Counted from the stretch's first letter, positions 1 to 10,856 are shown. The stretch: DNA of 28,136 nucleotides from Nemertoderma westbladi (GCA_032718475.1 JAUCBJ010000568.1:1-28136); one strand, 5' to 3'. The notes: generated by a model from the sequence alone, not told the origin. Numbers and translations are program-made.

Positions 1-1
1 C

Positions 2-670
2 TCTCGCAGTTTCGTTAAAAACTATGATGAATTTAAAGACATATTATCGGGCATTACAACCAATTTAATAGTGGGAATTACTGAGACTTGGTTAAAAAGG
101 AAGCACTCAAATCGGTCCGTAAATTTACAGGGCTATACTCTTTATCGACAAGATAGGAAACGAAAAAAGGGTGGAGGAGTATTACTTTATGTTCCCGATA
201 ATATGACTCTTAAACCACGTCCAGATCTATTAAATAATAACAAAGTCCGCTATGAATCTGGATGGGTAGAAGTAGTTAGCAAATACTTAGTTAACATTGT
301 CTACAACCCACCCACCTCTCCCAACTCAAAGGATTTTATACCGGATTATAGCGATTACCCAAAGACTGAAATATTAATAGGGGGTGACTTCAATATTGAC
401 ATTCTAAACACCAATGACAAATACACAACAGAATTTAATGATCTCACCAACAAATATAACCTAGTAATATTAAATAAAACAGTCCCTACACGGTATGGAA
501 CAACCAAGAATTCACTACTAGACCTTATTATAACAACTAAAAGTAATGAAACAAATATTAATGATACTACAATACTTTACTGTAACTTCTCTGACTATGA
601 AGATGTAATTGCAAATATAGACTACAACACTCGTGAAAAAAACAAACGAAAAGAAAAGACACACATATAG
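2..670 (+). pseudogene. LINE copy 1 endonuclease domain (partial, 5' end off-window)
   Basis: The frame is open from base 2, so the true start lies upstream of the window. Seen motifs: ITETWL near residue 26 (the catalytic Glu block of APE-type endonucleases), GGGVLLYV, IGGDFNID (catalytic Asp/Asn), and SLLDLIITT. The final block that normally reads S-D-H reads S-D-Y, so the catalytic His appears lost. This domain nicks target DNA to prime reverse transcription. The frame ends at a TAG (668-670); the homologous reading continues in the +1 frame from 663, so a frameshift rather than a natural stop ends it. Confidence 0.82.
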
Positions 671-990
671 GGACTTCAAAGGATTTTCTAATACTAATTT
701 TATCAAAGATATTGCAAAAATTGAGTGTAAACCAATATATAATAGCGTAGATGTGAACTTTTAACCTTAACTATGTAGAGAGGCAAATCGAGTTAACACT
801 TGATAAGCATGCCCCTTTTAAAACAATATTAATTAATGAAAATAAAAAACCCAGCCATAATCCAGCATGGTTGACTAATGAACTCAACGAGCTTACGAAA
901 GACAAACTGAAAAAACTTCATATATGGCGAGCAACAAAATTAGAAACAGATGTAAAAAAAATTTAAAATGGCGAGAAATAAATCTAACAC
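663..990 (+). pseudogene. LINE copy 1 linker between endonuclease and RT, broken frames
   Basis: Two short open pieces continue the protein. One runs from 663 and starts TYRDFKGFSN; the other runs from about 765 to a TAA at 964-966 and contains the PAWLTNEL block typical of the linker between endonuclease and RT in CR1/jockey pol proteins. They are in different frames, joined at a frameshift around 763. This shows the element was once a single pol ORF. Confidence 0.6.
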
Positions 991-1773
991 TTGAACAGCT
1001 TCCTAAAAAATAAATACATGAAAAATAAATTCCAGAACAATAACAATGCGAAGTCAAGATGGAACATAAGAAATGCTATCATTAATAAACACAAAAATTC
1101 TGGCTACGTACAACGCATTCGCGATGGCAATAGTATAATCCAATCTAATAGTAAAGTAATCGCTAATATATTTAATAAGGTATATTTAAAATTATGTACT
1201 ACGGCTGGCATCAGACATGACAAAGGACTATTACAAAAGGCAAACTCTAAGACAACAAAAACAAATGATAATACCATAAACATAACCCAAAATAAAAACA
1301 CAAACCCAACACCATTCACATTTTCAAATATCACACAGTTAGATATGCTGGATGTACTTGATAAACTAAACAGAAATAAACCAAATAGACCATCTACTAT
1401 TCCACCTAAAATAATAAAATTTATTAGACTCCAACTTGTTTCTCCGTTAACTCATATAATTAACCAATGTCTTACAATGTCAGAATTTCCAGAAAACCTA
1501 AAATTAACTGAAATAACACCAGTCTTTAAAAAAGGTGATGTTCTTGACCCAGAAAACTATCGCCCGATATCTGTAACGTCTACAATAGAAAAAATATTCG
1601 AAAAAATAATACTTATTCAACTAATGTCATTTATAAACTCTAATAAGCTAATAAATAAAAAACAGTTTGGTTTTTTTAGGAAAGGATTCTCAGCCTCTGA
1701 TGCAATAGTATATACAACTGAAACATGGAAAGTACAATTAGATACCGGTAACAATAAATACGTAGGGGTGTAG
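991..1773 (+). pseudogene. LINE copy 1 reverse transcriptase, N-terminal half
   Basis: The fingers region of a LINE RT is readable: a P-x-x-I-P-P-K-I-I segment, TEITPVFKKGD, NYRPISVTSTIEKIFEKII (the NYRPIS block is diagnostic) and KQFGFFRKGFSASDA. The frame stops at 1773 just before catalytic motif A, which is found in another frame at about 1780-1820 as LDLAKAFNSLDH. No native start codon is claimed, because the reading flows in from the upstream fragment. Confidence 0.8.
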
Positions 1774-2618
1774 CAGTAGCAGCACTAGATTTAGCCAAAG
1801 CCTTCAATTCATTAGACCATGTCACACTACTAAATAAATGAGCAACATTAGGATTAGACAATACTGCAATAACTCTAATTAAAAACTTTCTAAAAGACAG
1901 ACCACAAAGGGTAAAATTAAACGGGACCACATCAGACTGGGAAATTCTAAATAGGGGCATTCCGCAGGGGACACAGCTCGGGCCTATATTAGTTCTGTTA
2001 TAAGTTAATTGCAACTGCAAACGATACACTAATATTTTACTCACATACAGACGCTAAAATTGCTACAGAAACACTGGCACACCAAATAGATGATCTAGAA
2101 AACATATTCTCTAAAATGCACCTTTATTTGAATACAAAAAAGACAGAATTCATGCCAATTTCACCAAAAATGAGCACATCGGAAACTAACAGAATACAAT
2201 TAAATACTATTGAATTAGAACAATCGTCTACAATAAAATATCTAGGTGTCTTGATCAACAATAACTGGATTGGAAAGAACAAATTACATCAACTTCAAAC
2301 AAATTGAGTTATGCAATTTCTTGTCTACGTAGGATTAAAGGCCAACTTACAGTTAAAACAAAACTCAATATATTTAAAGCAACTGTTCTACCTTATCACA
2401 ACTACTGTAGCAATTTACTATTACCATTACATAATAAACACGGGTTACGAGTTGTCTTCAGTAAACCAATAAGAGATATGACGGGCACCCAATTACGTAC
2501 ACTAGCTAAGCTACCTAATCTATACTCACTACGACAATATACAGGGCTTAATTTCTTCTACCGATACATTAACAACCTATCCTTGCCTTTTGCTACACTC
2601 AATTACCATACCTTCTAA
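1774..2618 (+). pseudogene. LINE copy 1 RT palm/thumb and C-terminal region, broken
   Basis: After a frameshift near 1770 the palm continues: LDLAKAFNSLDH (motif A), an in-frame TGA near 1839, and GIPQGTQLGP at about 1954-1984 (motif B). The catalytic YADD box is degraded to a TAND-like reading near 2014-2028. Frame 1 then continues to 2307 with KTEFM and IKYLGVLINNN, the usual block after the active site. A last piece (2304-2618) covers the region equivalent to the 'LRRIKG...' C-terminal helices. The lost second Asp neighbourhood and the many breaks exclude activity. Confidence 0.75.
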
Positions 2619-3150
2619 ATAAAAAATATAATGAAAAAATACAAAATAATCGAACGGGAAATATAAAATTACCAAAAACAAATAACAATTATGGCCACAC
2701 CAGTATCATGATAGAATTAATTAAAATTTGGAACCAACTTGAAACACTTACAAAGCAACTTACCGAACATAAACATTATAAGAAAATCATTCAAATAAAA
2801 ATTTAACTCACTACAATCGATATGAGGAAATTAATTAAATCAACATGATCTGGAGTGGCGCAAGCGAGAACTGTTGATTCTGTGTCCCTGTCCGAGTCGT
2901 ACAGTAGTTATTTCCCGGTCTACTGTAGTATTGTGTACTGTAGTTCGGCGGGCCTGACCCTGCTGTGGAACTTTGACACGTATTTCCTCTATTATCAGCT
3001 AAAGTACTTCAATGTGCGGTGCTGCCTCGTATTTTACCTATATATGAGTACCGGAAATATACGAAGTTTTATTATTATTAATATTATAAGTTTGATTATT
3101 CGATGCACACAGATCCTTTGATATTTTCCCACATTTAATATGTAATAACT

Positions 3151-3795
3151 ATAAAAAAAAGATGTGTCACACCTGTTTATAAAAAGGGCCCCAACATATA
3201 CTGCTGTAATTACAGGCCTATTTCTCTAACAAGCGCCTTAGGAAAATTATTCGAAAGGATTGTCAGTAAATATATACTGCACCACGTAATTAAAAATGGA
3301 ACTCCCACATTAATAACATTATTGACAAAGCAAAGACTAGACTTAACCTTCTGCGAGCTGATAAATACAAGCTTAGCAAAAGTGCTCTTTCAGTGCTACA
3401 CCTCCTTTGTGCTGCCTATTCTCGAATATGCTTGTCCCGTATGGGATGGTTGTACACAATATCTAAAAGAAAGACTTGAACTAATAAATAAAGAGGCCAT
3501 TAGAATTATATGTAAACTTACAATATCGTGCCGCACTGAGGACCTGTACGCTGAATCCGGCTTACAAACACCACAGGACCGCCGTGATTTAATTAAACTG
3601 AGTATTTTTTACAAGGGATCTAAAGGACACCTACCACATCACCTAACTGAAATCATTCCACCGCGTATTGATCAAGCCAACCCTTATAATTTGAGACATA
3701 CGAATAAAGACAGACTACCGATAACACGCACAGAATGTGTAAATAATTCGTTTGTAAGCTCAACTGTTGAATCTATGGAATTGTCTTCCATATGA
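3151..3795 (+). pseudogene. LINE copy 2: RT start fused in frame to C-terminal domain
   Basis: One open frame holds VTPVYKKG and NYRPISLTSALGKLFERIV (RT fingers, about 3166-3285). It then passes directly, without a stop, into the C-terminal region with VLPILEYACPVWDG (about 3408-3450) and LYAESGLQTPQDRRD. The blocks expected between them (motif A with the F/Y-D pair, the PQG block, YADD) are absent, so roughly 200 or more residues were removed by an in-frame deletion near 3300. The frame ends at 3795; a +1 shift near 3770 carries the homologous reading on as WNCLPYEV. Confidence 0.72.
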
Positions 3796-4040
3796 GGTAA
3801 CTGAGTCAGAAACGCTAAAAATATTTAAGAAAATCTTACTGACGGAGGGCAGATATAAAGTTAATAAATTAAACCCATATATCATGTTAGGATCTGTTGC
3901 TATCAATGGGCTAGTAGGGCGACTACACGTCGCAACTGCAGCGTACTAAAATATGACATGTACCGTAACCACATAGCCACAGACTCCACTTGCGCTTGTG
4001 GACACCAACAACGTGAGGACGCCTACCACTACTTAATGGT
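3767..4040 (+). pseudogene. LINE copy 2 C-terminal tail with Cys/His knuckle
   Basis: After the frameshift the tail reads NLWNCLPYEVTESETLK. In a further frame (about 3919-4038) it reads RRNCSVLKYDMYRNHIATD followed by CACGHQQREDAYHYLM. The C-x-C-G...E-D-x-x-H-Y pattern is the terminal zinc-knuckle-like signature found at the C-terminus of many jockey/CR1-type pol proteins. Several frame changes make it non-functional. Confidence 0.62.
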
Positions 4041-4330
4041 GGCTTAATTATTGGCTTATCTCCACACGACTCCCACAGGATAGCACTGACTACCGTACTT
4101 TCCAGCCTTAACATCAACTATACTCTACACAACTTACTTTATGGACCGCAAGGATAGGACCTGGACATACTCAGAGCTATTTCAGCGGCACTAGTAATCT
4201 ACATTACATCAACCCAGCGCTTCACAGAACTGGGGTATTTATTTAATTAATAATTTCCTAAAATTATTTGAAATAAATATAAATATATTATATTTTGTTT
4301 TTTGTTTCCTATTGTAAATAAACATATAAT

Positions 4331-4884
4331 TTGACTATAGTTTATTTCCAAGTAAGAAATTTCCATAAACTTATATATAATTTTATCAAAATAAGAAAAT
4401 TAAATTAAATTTATCCTCAACGTGACTTCTTCTTATATAAATGATGCACCGTGCGCGGGATGAGCGGCATTAATATAAGCTCTAGCTTGTTTGCCAATCC
4501 TACCCTTTACTCACCTTCATATATTGTAAAGTGCAATATTAATACTTATAATAAACATATGTTTAAACAAAAAAAAAACTATAAAATATCAATAATGGAT
4601 AAATTAATTGCAGTTATTAATTGCATATTGCAAAATTTTTCTGTACACCTTTTGATTTTATTCAAAAACATACCTAAAAACTACAACTAAACTATTTCTG
4701 AGTTTGTTCAGTTCAGTAAGTTTGATATCATGAAGTCAATAAATAATGTAGATTAAACAGAATTGTCGGTTATCTGGCAGTTTCATGCTTCAGGGATGGT
4801 TTAGAGAACAGCATAGATTTATCATCAATCTGCAATTAATAATTAGATGTACAGAAATGTAATTAATAATAATTTAGTAGGCTC
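4331..4884. other. Gene-free AT-rich stretch
   Basis: I see no coding similarity, RNA gene or clear repeat here. A short open frame at 4451-4690 has low-complexity Asn/Lys/Ile composition, as expected from AT-rich noncoding DNA. Confidence 0.5.
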
Positions 4885-5040
4885 TATTACTACTACTAGG
4901 TCGAACGAACTCGGACAGTGGAAATGAGATCCTTCCAGGCTTCCCGATTCTCCATAGTTGTCCCAATTTCGTTTCTCCCAAGTTCAGTATCCCTTTCAAG
5001 CTACTAGTTATAGGATCGGCATGCTGCATTGCAGCTGCAT
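4885..5040 (-). pseudogene. 3' terminus of an RTE-like LINE (subfamily with long C-terminus)
   Basis: On the minus strand a short frame reads TMENREAWKDLISTVRVRST then stops at 4896-4898, followed by a (TAG)n-like tail. A C-terminus of the form NR-x-x-W-x-x-L-I-x-x-V followed by a trinucleotide tail is familiar from RTE-like endonuclease-RT proteins. Just upstream on the same strand (about 5010-5045) is a GATCGGCATGCTGCATTG block that also marks the 3' end of the other copies here. This looks like the very end of a 5'-truncated copy of a related but different subfamily. Confidence 0.45.
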
Positions 5041-5265
5041 TATTAACCTTTCAAGCTGGTCTATATATGTTATAGCCGGTCATCCATGGCTACGCTTTCC
5101 TTGTGTTAATTGCCAGAAAAGTAGATCTGGTATGAGCATATATTTACTTCTCCAGCCACTGAATCTTAGTCTACATTCATGGAGGGTGGTTGATACATGT
5201 GATAATATACCATAAAGCTCGGCGTTTGTTGTGTTGTATCCATCTGATGTTTAGGGCTGCCCTTA

Positions 5266-5751
5266 GTCTACTACTAGTATCGGCATGCTGCATTGCAGCT
5301 GCATTTTCAGAATGCTGTGCCGGCTTGTCGAAAAAATTGCGCCGCCACAACTCCCTATCACCCATGACATTTGCTAGATCATCCGCATCTTCAATCTTCA
5401 TGGGCTGTCCACAATGCTTATTCACTCCATGAGGCTGCCAAAGTACAAGATTATGCACTGGCTGGTCCTCATGGAGAAAGCAATGTCCTGCAAAGCGGAG
5501 GTGATTTTGTTCTAGTGTCAAGCTGGGGGGTACCAATGAGACACCTCCAATGTTATTCAGTGTCTGGTTGGAGATGTGTGCATTGTACTTGACACAATGA
5601 ACCCGGCGTAGCATTCTTGTGAATGTGCCATCCAGAGATTTGGTGTCCTCAGCAGTTAGAGCCCAGCATGGACTCCCATAGAGGAGTACTGGAACTACTG
5701 CTGCTCTAAATAATCGGACCATAAGTTTCTGATTAATACTCGGTGACTTCT
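5266..5751 (-). pseudogene. RTE-like LINE, 5'-truncated copy (C-terminal RT region)
   Basis: The minus-strand frame holds VRLFRAAVVPVLLYGSPCWA, then EDTKSLDGTFTRMLRR, LRFAGHC and VMGDRELWRRN, which is the post-catalytic thumb and C-terminal part of the RT ORF that is more complete at 17.9-19.1 kb. A base deletion removes the normal stop after the PAQHS end, so the frame runs on into the 3' UTR to 5177. A deletion relative to the longer copy removes the segment between GQPM and DADDLANV. The copy starts abruptly near 5751, a classic 5' truncation, and ends with a CTACTACTA-type tail near 5266. Confidence 0.78.
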
Positions 5752-5764
5752 AAAGCAGGACAGA

Positions 5765-6112
5765 ATGGAGGTGTTGCATCGGGAATACCGAACCCGATAC
5801 CCGTACGACATCGCCGTTGATGTGTGCGATGTAAGCGCGGATCCCAACAAGGAGATCGCACGATTATACCATATGAATATGTATTTATCGCACGACGAAC
5901 CGCTACCCGCCGTTAGAGATCAATTTGACAGAATGCATCTATACCGGAGAACCCGAGGGGAAGATGAGGAGACGCCAAGGGTCTTCAGCGTGTATAAGTT
6001 ATTCTACAAATGCAGTGAATGTATGAATAAACAAGATGTATCCATCCCCGATTGTATAAACGAGCTGAATCCCGATGTTTGTTTGGAGAATATTTTATCA
6101 GTTCAATCATAA
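5765..6112 (+). CDS. Unrecognised 115-residue ORF
   Basis: An ATG at 5765 has A at -3 and G at +4, and an in-frame TGA lies just upstream at 5744, so this is the only sensible start. The predicted protein is charged and well mixed (MEVLHREYRTRYPYDIAVDV at the N-terminus, a RRTRGEDEETPR stretch in the middle, CSECMNKQDVSIPDCINELN near the C-terminus). It has no visible signal peptide or membrane segment. Its first 240 bases are GC-richer than their surroundings. It begins about 14 bp after the truncated end of the RTE-like copy and ends just before the BEL-associated sequence, so it may be part of the LTR element or captured DNA. I do not recognise the family; it could also be an exon or a chance ORF. 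Confidence 0.4.
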   Translation: MEVLHREYRTRYPYDIAVDVCDVSADPNKEIARLYHMNMYLSHDEPLPAVRDQFDRMHLYRRTRGEDEETPRVFSVYKLFYKCSECMNKQDVSIPDCINELNPDVCLENILSVQS

Positions 6113-6149
6113 ATCGTGCGGTGAATCTGTGTCGAAAATCAGGATGCTC

Positions 6150-6620
6150 CTGTGCACGGTCTGTAATCAGTTTCCTTACTGCCTGCTGTATTACTGGCGA
6201 ATTACTAAAACTGGCAAACCCCACCCCCTTTTATAGACAACCGCCTAACGTACAATAGATACGGTAATTATTTTCCAAACGTAGCCTAAACAAGCTACCC
6301 CTATTCTCCGCTATGCAGCGTAATATCCCTAAATTTACCCACATGTATGGAGCTAAGCTAATTTAATTTATACAGAATTTCTATTTATCAAATTATTTAT
6401 TATTCCAGAATTCGTAACCCTAATTTTAGTTATGGTTATAATTACATAGATTTTGCCTAATTTTACTGTATTAATTTGTCCTAATTTACGATTCAAACAA
6501 GATAGCAATTTAGAAACAGAAAACGAGTAAGAAATAGTACGGTAATTTATTCCAGCCCAGCAACATTACATTGGCCATACAGCATTAGCTCAAGTACCGG
6601 TAACACAACGTTAGCGTAAT
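6150..6620. repeat. BEL-associated noncoding repeat (LTR-like?), copy 1
   Basis: No ORF is present. Matching blocks in the same order occur at about 11,940-12,365: a CTTACT...TGCTGTA stretch, ACCGCCTARCGT, CCCTAT followed by TATGC(A/T)GCGTA, TATTCCAGAATWCGTA and an AAGAAAT block. Because this copy lies just 5' of a BEL/Pao pol relic, and the other lies inside a TGTTA...TAACA-bounded insertion, an LTR or LTR-adjacent origin is inferred. The similarity was judged by eye and is diverged. Confidence 0.38.
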
Positions 6621-6785
6621 TTCTGATAAAACCCCTTAAATTACATATTAGCGTGTTTCTATTAGTTCAATGTCAGAGGAACTTATAATGATTCGTTCTG
6701 ACAAAACCCCCGAAAATCCATGATATGATAGGGTAATTGGCCTTGAAATAATTGAGGGGGTTTTGAAGTAGGCCTACGGTATAGA

Positions 6786-7588
6786 TACGGAACTAGTCGA
6801 ATTATGAAATCCGATCAGGAGACCAATTTCGTAGGTGCCAACAACGAGATTTCTAAATGTATCACTGACTGGAATAACTATCAACTTGAAGAACATCTCA
6901 AAGTGTCAGCGTCTACGTGGACATTTAACGCAGCTGATGCACCCTGGCGGGGTGGAAGTTGGGAACGAGTAATAAGAAGCACCAAGGTGGCGTTCCATCA
7001 TATTATCCGTGTAAGGCTTATTTAACCGACGAACTACTTAGAACTCTATTGGAGAAGATATCGAGCTACCTAAATGATAGACCCCTTCTCCACATTTCGT
7101 CCAGTCCACAAGCCATGTAACCCCTCACACTAGCTCATTTCTTACTAAGAAAACCAGTTCTGATGTTACCCAAATCCAATCCACAGGATGGCGATGAACT
7201 ATTGAGACGTACCTGGCAAATGATGCAGCTACTATCTCGGAGATTCGCTTCACACTTTGAGAGATATTATTTACCTTCAATCCAACTCAGAACCAAATGG
7301 TTTTCCAAAAGGGAAAATGTATCTATTGGTGACATAGTACTATTAGTGGATCAAAACCAACCTAGAAAGAGCTGGGAGATAGGCCGTATAACTGAAATTC
7401 ATATGGGCAATGATGATTTAGTACATTCAGTTGAAATAGCCATTTGGAGAGCTAAACCTAAACCCAAAGTACACTATTTCAATCGACCAATCGGACGCCT
7501 TTGTTTACTAGAACTGGCAAGGGAACGTTCTGGTAACTACGGGCTACAACGGGTTAGGCCAAGTAGTCTGACCTACAAACTAGAGTAA
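6786..7588 (+). pseudogene. BEL/Pao LTR retrotransposon pol: integrase and C-terminal domain
   Basis: Two frames joined at a frameshift near 7015 give the end of a BEL/Pao-type Pol. MKSDQETNFVGANNEI carries the second catalytic Asp of the integrase DDE triad and APWRGGSWERVI carries the Glu. LNDRPLLHI follows near 7070. The C-terminal domain (usually annotated DUF5641) reads KWFSKRENVSIGDIVLLVDQ, WEIGRITEIH and FNRPIGRLCLLE. An in-frame TAA lies near 7117-7119. Everything upstream (gag, protease, RT, RNase H, the first integrase Asp) is missing; the match breaks near 6786. The last 141 codons (7163-7588) are an uninterrupted frame. Confidence 0.88.
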
Positions 7589-7599
7589 CGTCTTGTAGA

Positions 7600-8270
7600 A
7601 GGTTACGATTGAGTATGTAATTATTTATTAGCCGTTCATTATAGCATAGGTATTAGTATTAGACTACACCGTGGGTAGCAACAAAACATACTTATGGTAA
7701 TTGTACATTGTATATCCTGGCCGCCTATACAACAATTTAAATTAGTGACAAATTATTTGAATTAAAATTTAAATAATTTAAAATTAATGAGTAATTAATT
7801 GCTAACGACAATACTCAATCGTGGAAGCGGATTTGTGTGACGTTACAAGCATAGAAATATGCGAGACGTTACAAGCATAGAAATATGCGAAAATTTTTCA
7901 AAAATTCTGTCTTTAATACAAATTATTAATAATAATCAAATTTGAACAACCAAATTAAATATCGCCATAAGTAATCAATTAACTATTACAGTAGTTACTA
8001 GGGTGAAATAAGTGTGATGGCTGAACGTTCTAATCCCTACATTTACCAATATGTCACCGAATAACTTGGATAAATAAAACGAAACAACGTATTTCTCTGG
8101 AAACACAAATAGAGCCCGTATAACTGTGAATGCAACTGTTAGTACAGTTTGCATTACAGAAGCAAAACCTGTTATCATGGATACACAAAAATAGTGACAT
8201 TCTGGTAAATATTAAATTTAAGACTTTTTGAACCGTAATTTGACGTTAAATCAAATTAAAATACACAAAT
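7600..8270. other. Gene-free AT-rich stretch downstream of BEL relic
   Basis: Very AT-rich, with no coding similarity. The only structure seen is the 26-bp direct duplication at 7839-7890. I could not find a convincing polypurine tract or 3' LTR directly after the pol stop. Confidence 0.45.
7839..7890. repeat. Perfect 26-bp tandem duplication
   Basis: A 26-bp unit beginning GACGTTACAAGCATAG occurs twice in immediate succession (7839-7864 and 7865-7890) with no mismatch, indicating a recent local duplication or replication slippage. Confidence 0.9.
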
Positions 8271-8581
8271 GACCTTTAAATTAGGCTAAATCGTGTGAAT
8301 AATAAATATATTGTGTGAATTCGTGTGAAGCGTATACGATTGTCCAACCTTTCTTTGATGCGAGGATTATAGTAGACCCATTTGGCTCCGGACTGGTCCG
8401 CCGTCTCCCTGGCTTGATGAGAGTATAGCATATAGCCATGATGCTTCGGTACCGCTGGTAGTTGCAAACTCGAGTCTCACCACATAGGGATCAATCAGGG
8501 ACTGTGTCGCGGTGTGTCTCGGTGTCTGATTGGGGAGGTGACGTCTGCCTACCCCCGTTATATATTCAAACTCGCACCTAA

Positions 8582-8761
8582 CTTGATAAGTCTCGATACG
8601 TTAAGACACCCTCTTCCTATAAACGGCATTCTCGGGAACAGCATGCGGAGACGATGAACACGATGATGGCTAATCTCACTGGTGAATCTACCGAACTCGC
8701 TCAGAGTATGTTGCCACGTATGGACGTGAAGAGGAAGGGCGGACAGAGAATGAATGATTGA
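8582..8761 (+). other. Possible C-terminal coding exon or ORF fragment in a GC-richer patch
   Basis: Within a noticeably GC-richer segment (about 8320-8790) flanked by AT-rich DNA, a plus-strand frame is open from 8582 to a TGA at 8759-8761 with mixed, hydrophilic composition (it ends MDVKRKGGQRMND). An internal ATG is at 8654. A minus-strand frame across 8276-8467 is the alternative reading of the neighbouring part. I recognise no domain in either; this may be the decayed end of an unidentified gene or element. Confidence 0.22.
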
Positions 8762-8789
8762 ACGACGAACGCGAATTAGCTTCTTTGGT

Positions 8790-10856
8790 CAAACCCGCGG
8801 TATATCCCCGATGATCAATGGTCTTATATATATAGTCAGCTTAGCTTGAATGCCTTATTTGTGATGATAGGTGGTGCTACTGCACATTCCCTTGGAGGTA
8901 TAAATGCTATGGGTCCAATGGCTTGCATTCACTCTTACTATACCCTTTAACATTAATTGTTTAGTGGAGTCACACTTATCCATGTAAAGGGTAAAACCCC
9001 GGTCAACTTTAATTGACTGGTGATTATTACTATATTTCATTGTTCTGTCTACAATTAAATTATACATTTGTTGGCTATAATTATTTGTTGTAATATTTGA
9101 TATCATACCGGTAAATTCAATTCTTCTGTTCTTTGGTTATATAATATCACTGATACCCCGAGATCATAGACATTTTCTAGACACCAAACACAGGAAGGTC
9201 TCTATAGCTAAGCATTATTGATAACCTGAGATTGTGTTAGACCTAAATGCGTTGTCTTACCTCTAAATCAATAAATAATTAATCTATGGCGATATTTCTT
9301 GAATGTAATACAAGCGAAGCCCTTAATATTAATAACATCACGATTGAGTGTTGCCATAAATTGAATATCATAGCGATAATGTAAACATATACAGAATAGT
9401 TGCAATAATGCCATTTCCCCTAAAGGGAAACACAATCATCAGACTTGAGCCCTTATGTAAATAATTAGTCAGACATTTACTTATTGTATTGTGCCGCCAC
9501 ACCCTCGCGGTACTGTATATAAGTGAAATATAATAGATGATCAATTACAGTTATAGACTGAGCGAAACGTTGAGCAAATCAATACAATTGTGGGTAAGAG
9601 GGAATAAAAGTGATTCACTTAAGTGGCCTTCAATTGAAGGTACACTTACTAGCGCCATTACCGTTTCAAGTGTTTCAGACTGGGTGTTTTACTCGCATTC
9701 TTATGTGCTCTACAAAACAATCGGAAAGAGTCATAATATATAAAATAAGGGTGAAAAACGTATTTTTTGTCAAATGCGCTAACACTAATCAGCAATGAAA
9801 TATAACAAGATAACAACCTATGTTGCTATGCAGCAGTGAAGTAATATAATGATATCGTGATTACTACTCTCAGATACATTTGAATTTCCCATCACCTAGA
9901 ACACCCTTAGTAGGCCTACAGTGGTATATTGGCGTATACATATATAACACATATAGGCCTATGTCAACGCGATTGGCAATCATTGCAATTTATTTCCTTG
10001 AATATAATTCTACACTTGGACAGATTCTTCATTTAGAGGTAAATACAACACAGATAATTGTGGCACCACCATAATGGAAGAACATGATATTGACATGATT
10101 CATACCTTTGCAATGCAAAGGTTTTCATACCATGCCAATGCACAAAGTTTTTCTAATGGTGATGAGGAAGATATTAAGAGGTTGGAGTAAGGGACCACTT
10201 TTCAACAGGATGCATTCTAGAATTTCAAATTCAATATAAAGTCGTCTAATTTCACTAAGTTTGCAAGTCCCATGTAAGTTTGCTAGAGAACCAGAGGAAC
10301 GCATGAAATTAACATAAAGAAGGCAACTGAATTTAGACAGTGTTTATTTTAAACAGGTCCAGTAGTACTGAGCGGAGTGTTGCCAGGTGCATTCTTTAAG
10401 CATTTTTTTATATTTACATGTTGCAATTCGTATTTTCTCGGTTGAGGGAATTGAGCATAATTCGATAGTGTTGAGTATGGCCAGAAATTCTTTGTTAAAT
10501 TTGAAAAGTTGTGCTCAAGTAAGTATATATTTGCCCTAATGTTGTCCTATAACATACATTCTCAAAAAAATTTTGTAAAATTTGCGTGCCTTCCCATATA
10601 TTATTAATCACATCTCTGTAAAATAAAGCATGAACGCATTGTTCGCGTCCTTATGAATTATTAACTTTATTTAGCCGTAATTTAAACACTGTTTTGCTAT
10701 CTGTGCGCGATTATATAACCTGGAGAAAACTCCATTGCTCTGGATGAAATTTTAGCTATGTTTGCAACCCTAACTAGAGAGGCCTAATGTAAAATACTAC
10801 TCAAATACATTAAATGAAATAAAAATCACTCTTACATTATATTACATATTTCTCCC
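8790..10856. other. Gene-free stretch left of the fold-back element
   Basis: Several short open frames on both strands lack recognisable motifs and have AT-rich composition. The palindromic decamer GTAGGCCTAC occurs at 9910-9919 and a variant ATAGGCCTAT at 9953-9962. Nothing else could be supported. Confidence 0.45.

Larger units (their letters stand above)
1..3150 (+). mobile_element. Decayed non-LTR retrotransposon (jockey/CR1 group), copy 1
   Basis: The coding order is apurinic-type endonuclease, reverse transcriptase, then the C-terminal region, which is the pol ORF order of jockey/CR1-type LINEs. The 5' part lies beyond the left edge. At least five frame changes and several stops show it is dead. 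From about 2620 to 3150 there is no coding match; this stretch is probably the 3' UTR and ends in an ATT-rich tract near 3070-3095. The exact 3' boundary is uncertain because a second LINE remnant begins by about 3151. Clade assignment finer than jockey/CR1 group is not justified by eye. Confidence 0.8.
3151..4330 (+). mobile_element. Internally deleted non-LTR retrotransposon, copy 2
   Basis: This is a second jockey/CR1-group LINE remnant, distinct in sequence from copy 1. It retains the start of the RT and the C-terminal part but no RT catalytic core. It ends in an AT-rich tail (about 4240-4330). No target-site duplication could be recognised. It lies directly behind copy 1, so one may have inserted near the end of the other, or both may be 5'-truncated neighbours. 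Confidence 0.7.

Noticed and set aside
2855-3121. 88-codon open frame after LINE copy 1
   Set aside because: Composition is Tyr/Cys/Phe-rich and motif-free; it sits where the LINE 3' UTR is expected and ends in an ATT-repeat tail.
7600-7900. 3' LTR of the BEL/Pao relic
   Set aside because: No polypurine tract or TG...CA-bounded repeat shared with the 5' side could be matched by eye.
8855-9106. 83-codon minus-strand open frame
   Set aside because: No recognisable motif, AT-rich random composition and no splice or promoter context.
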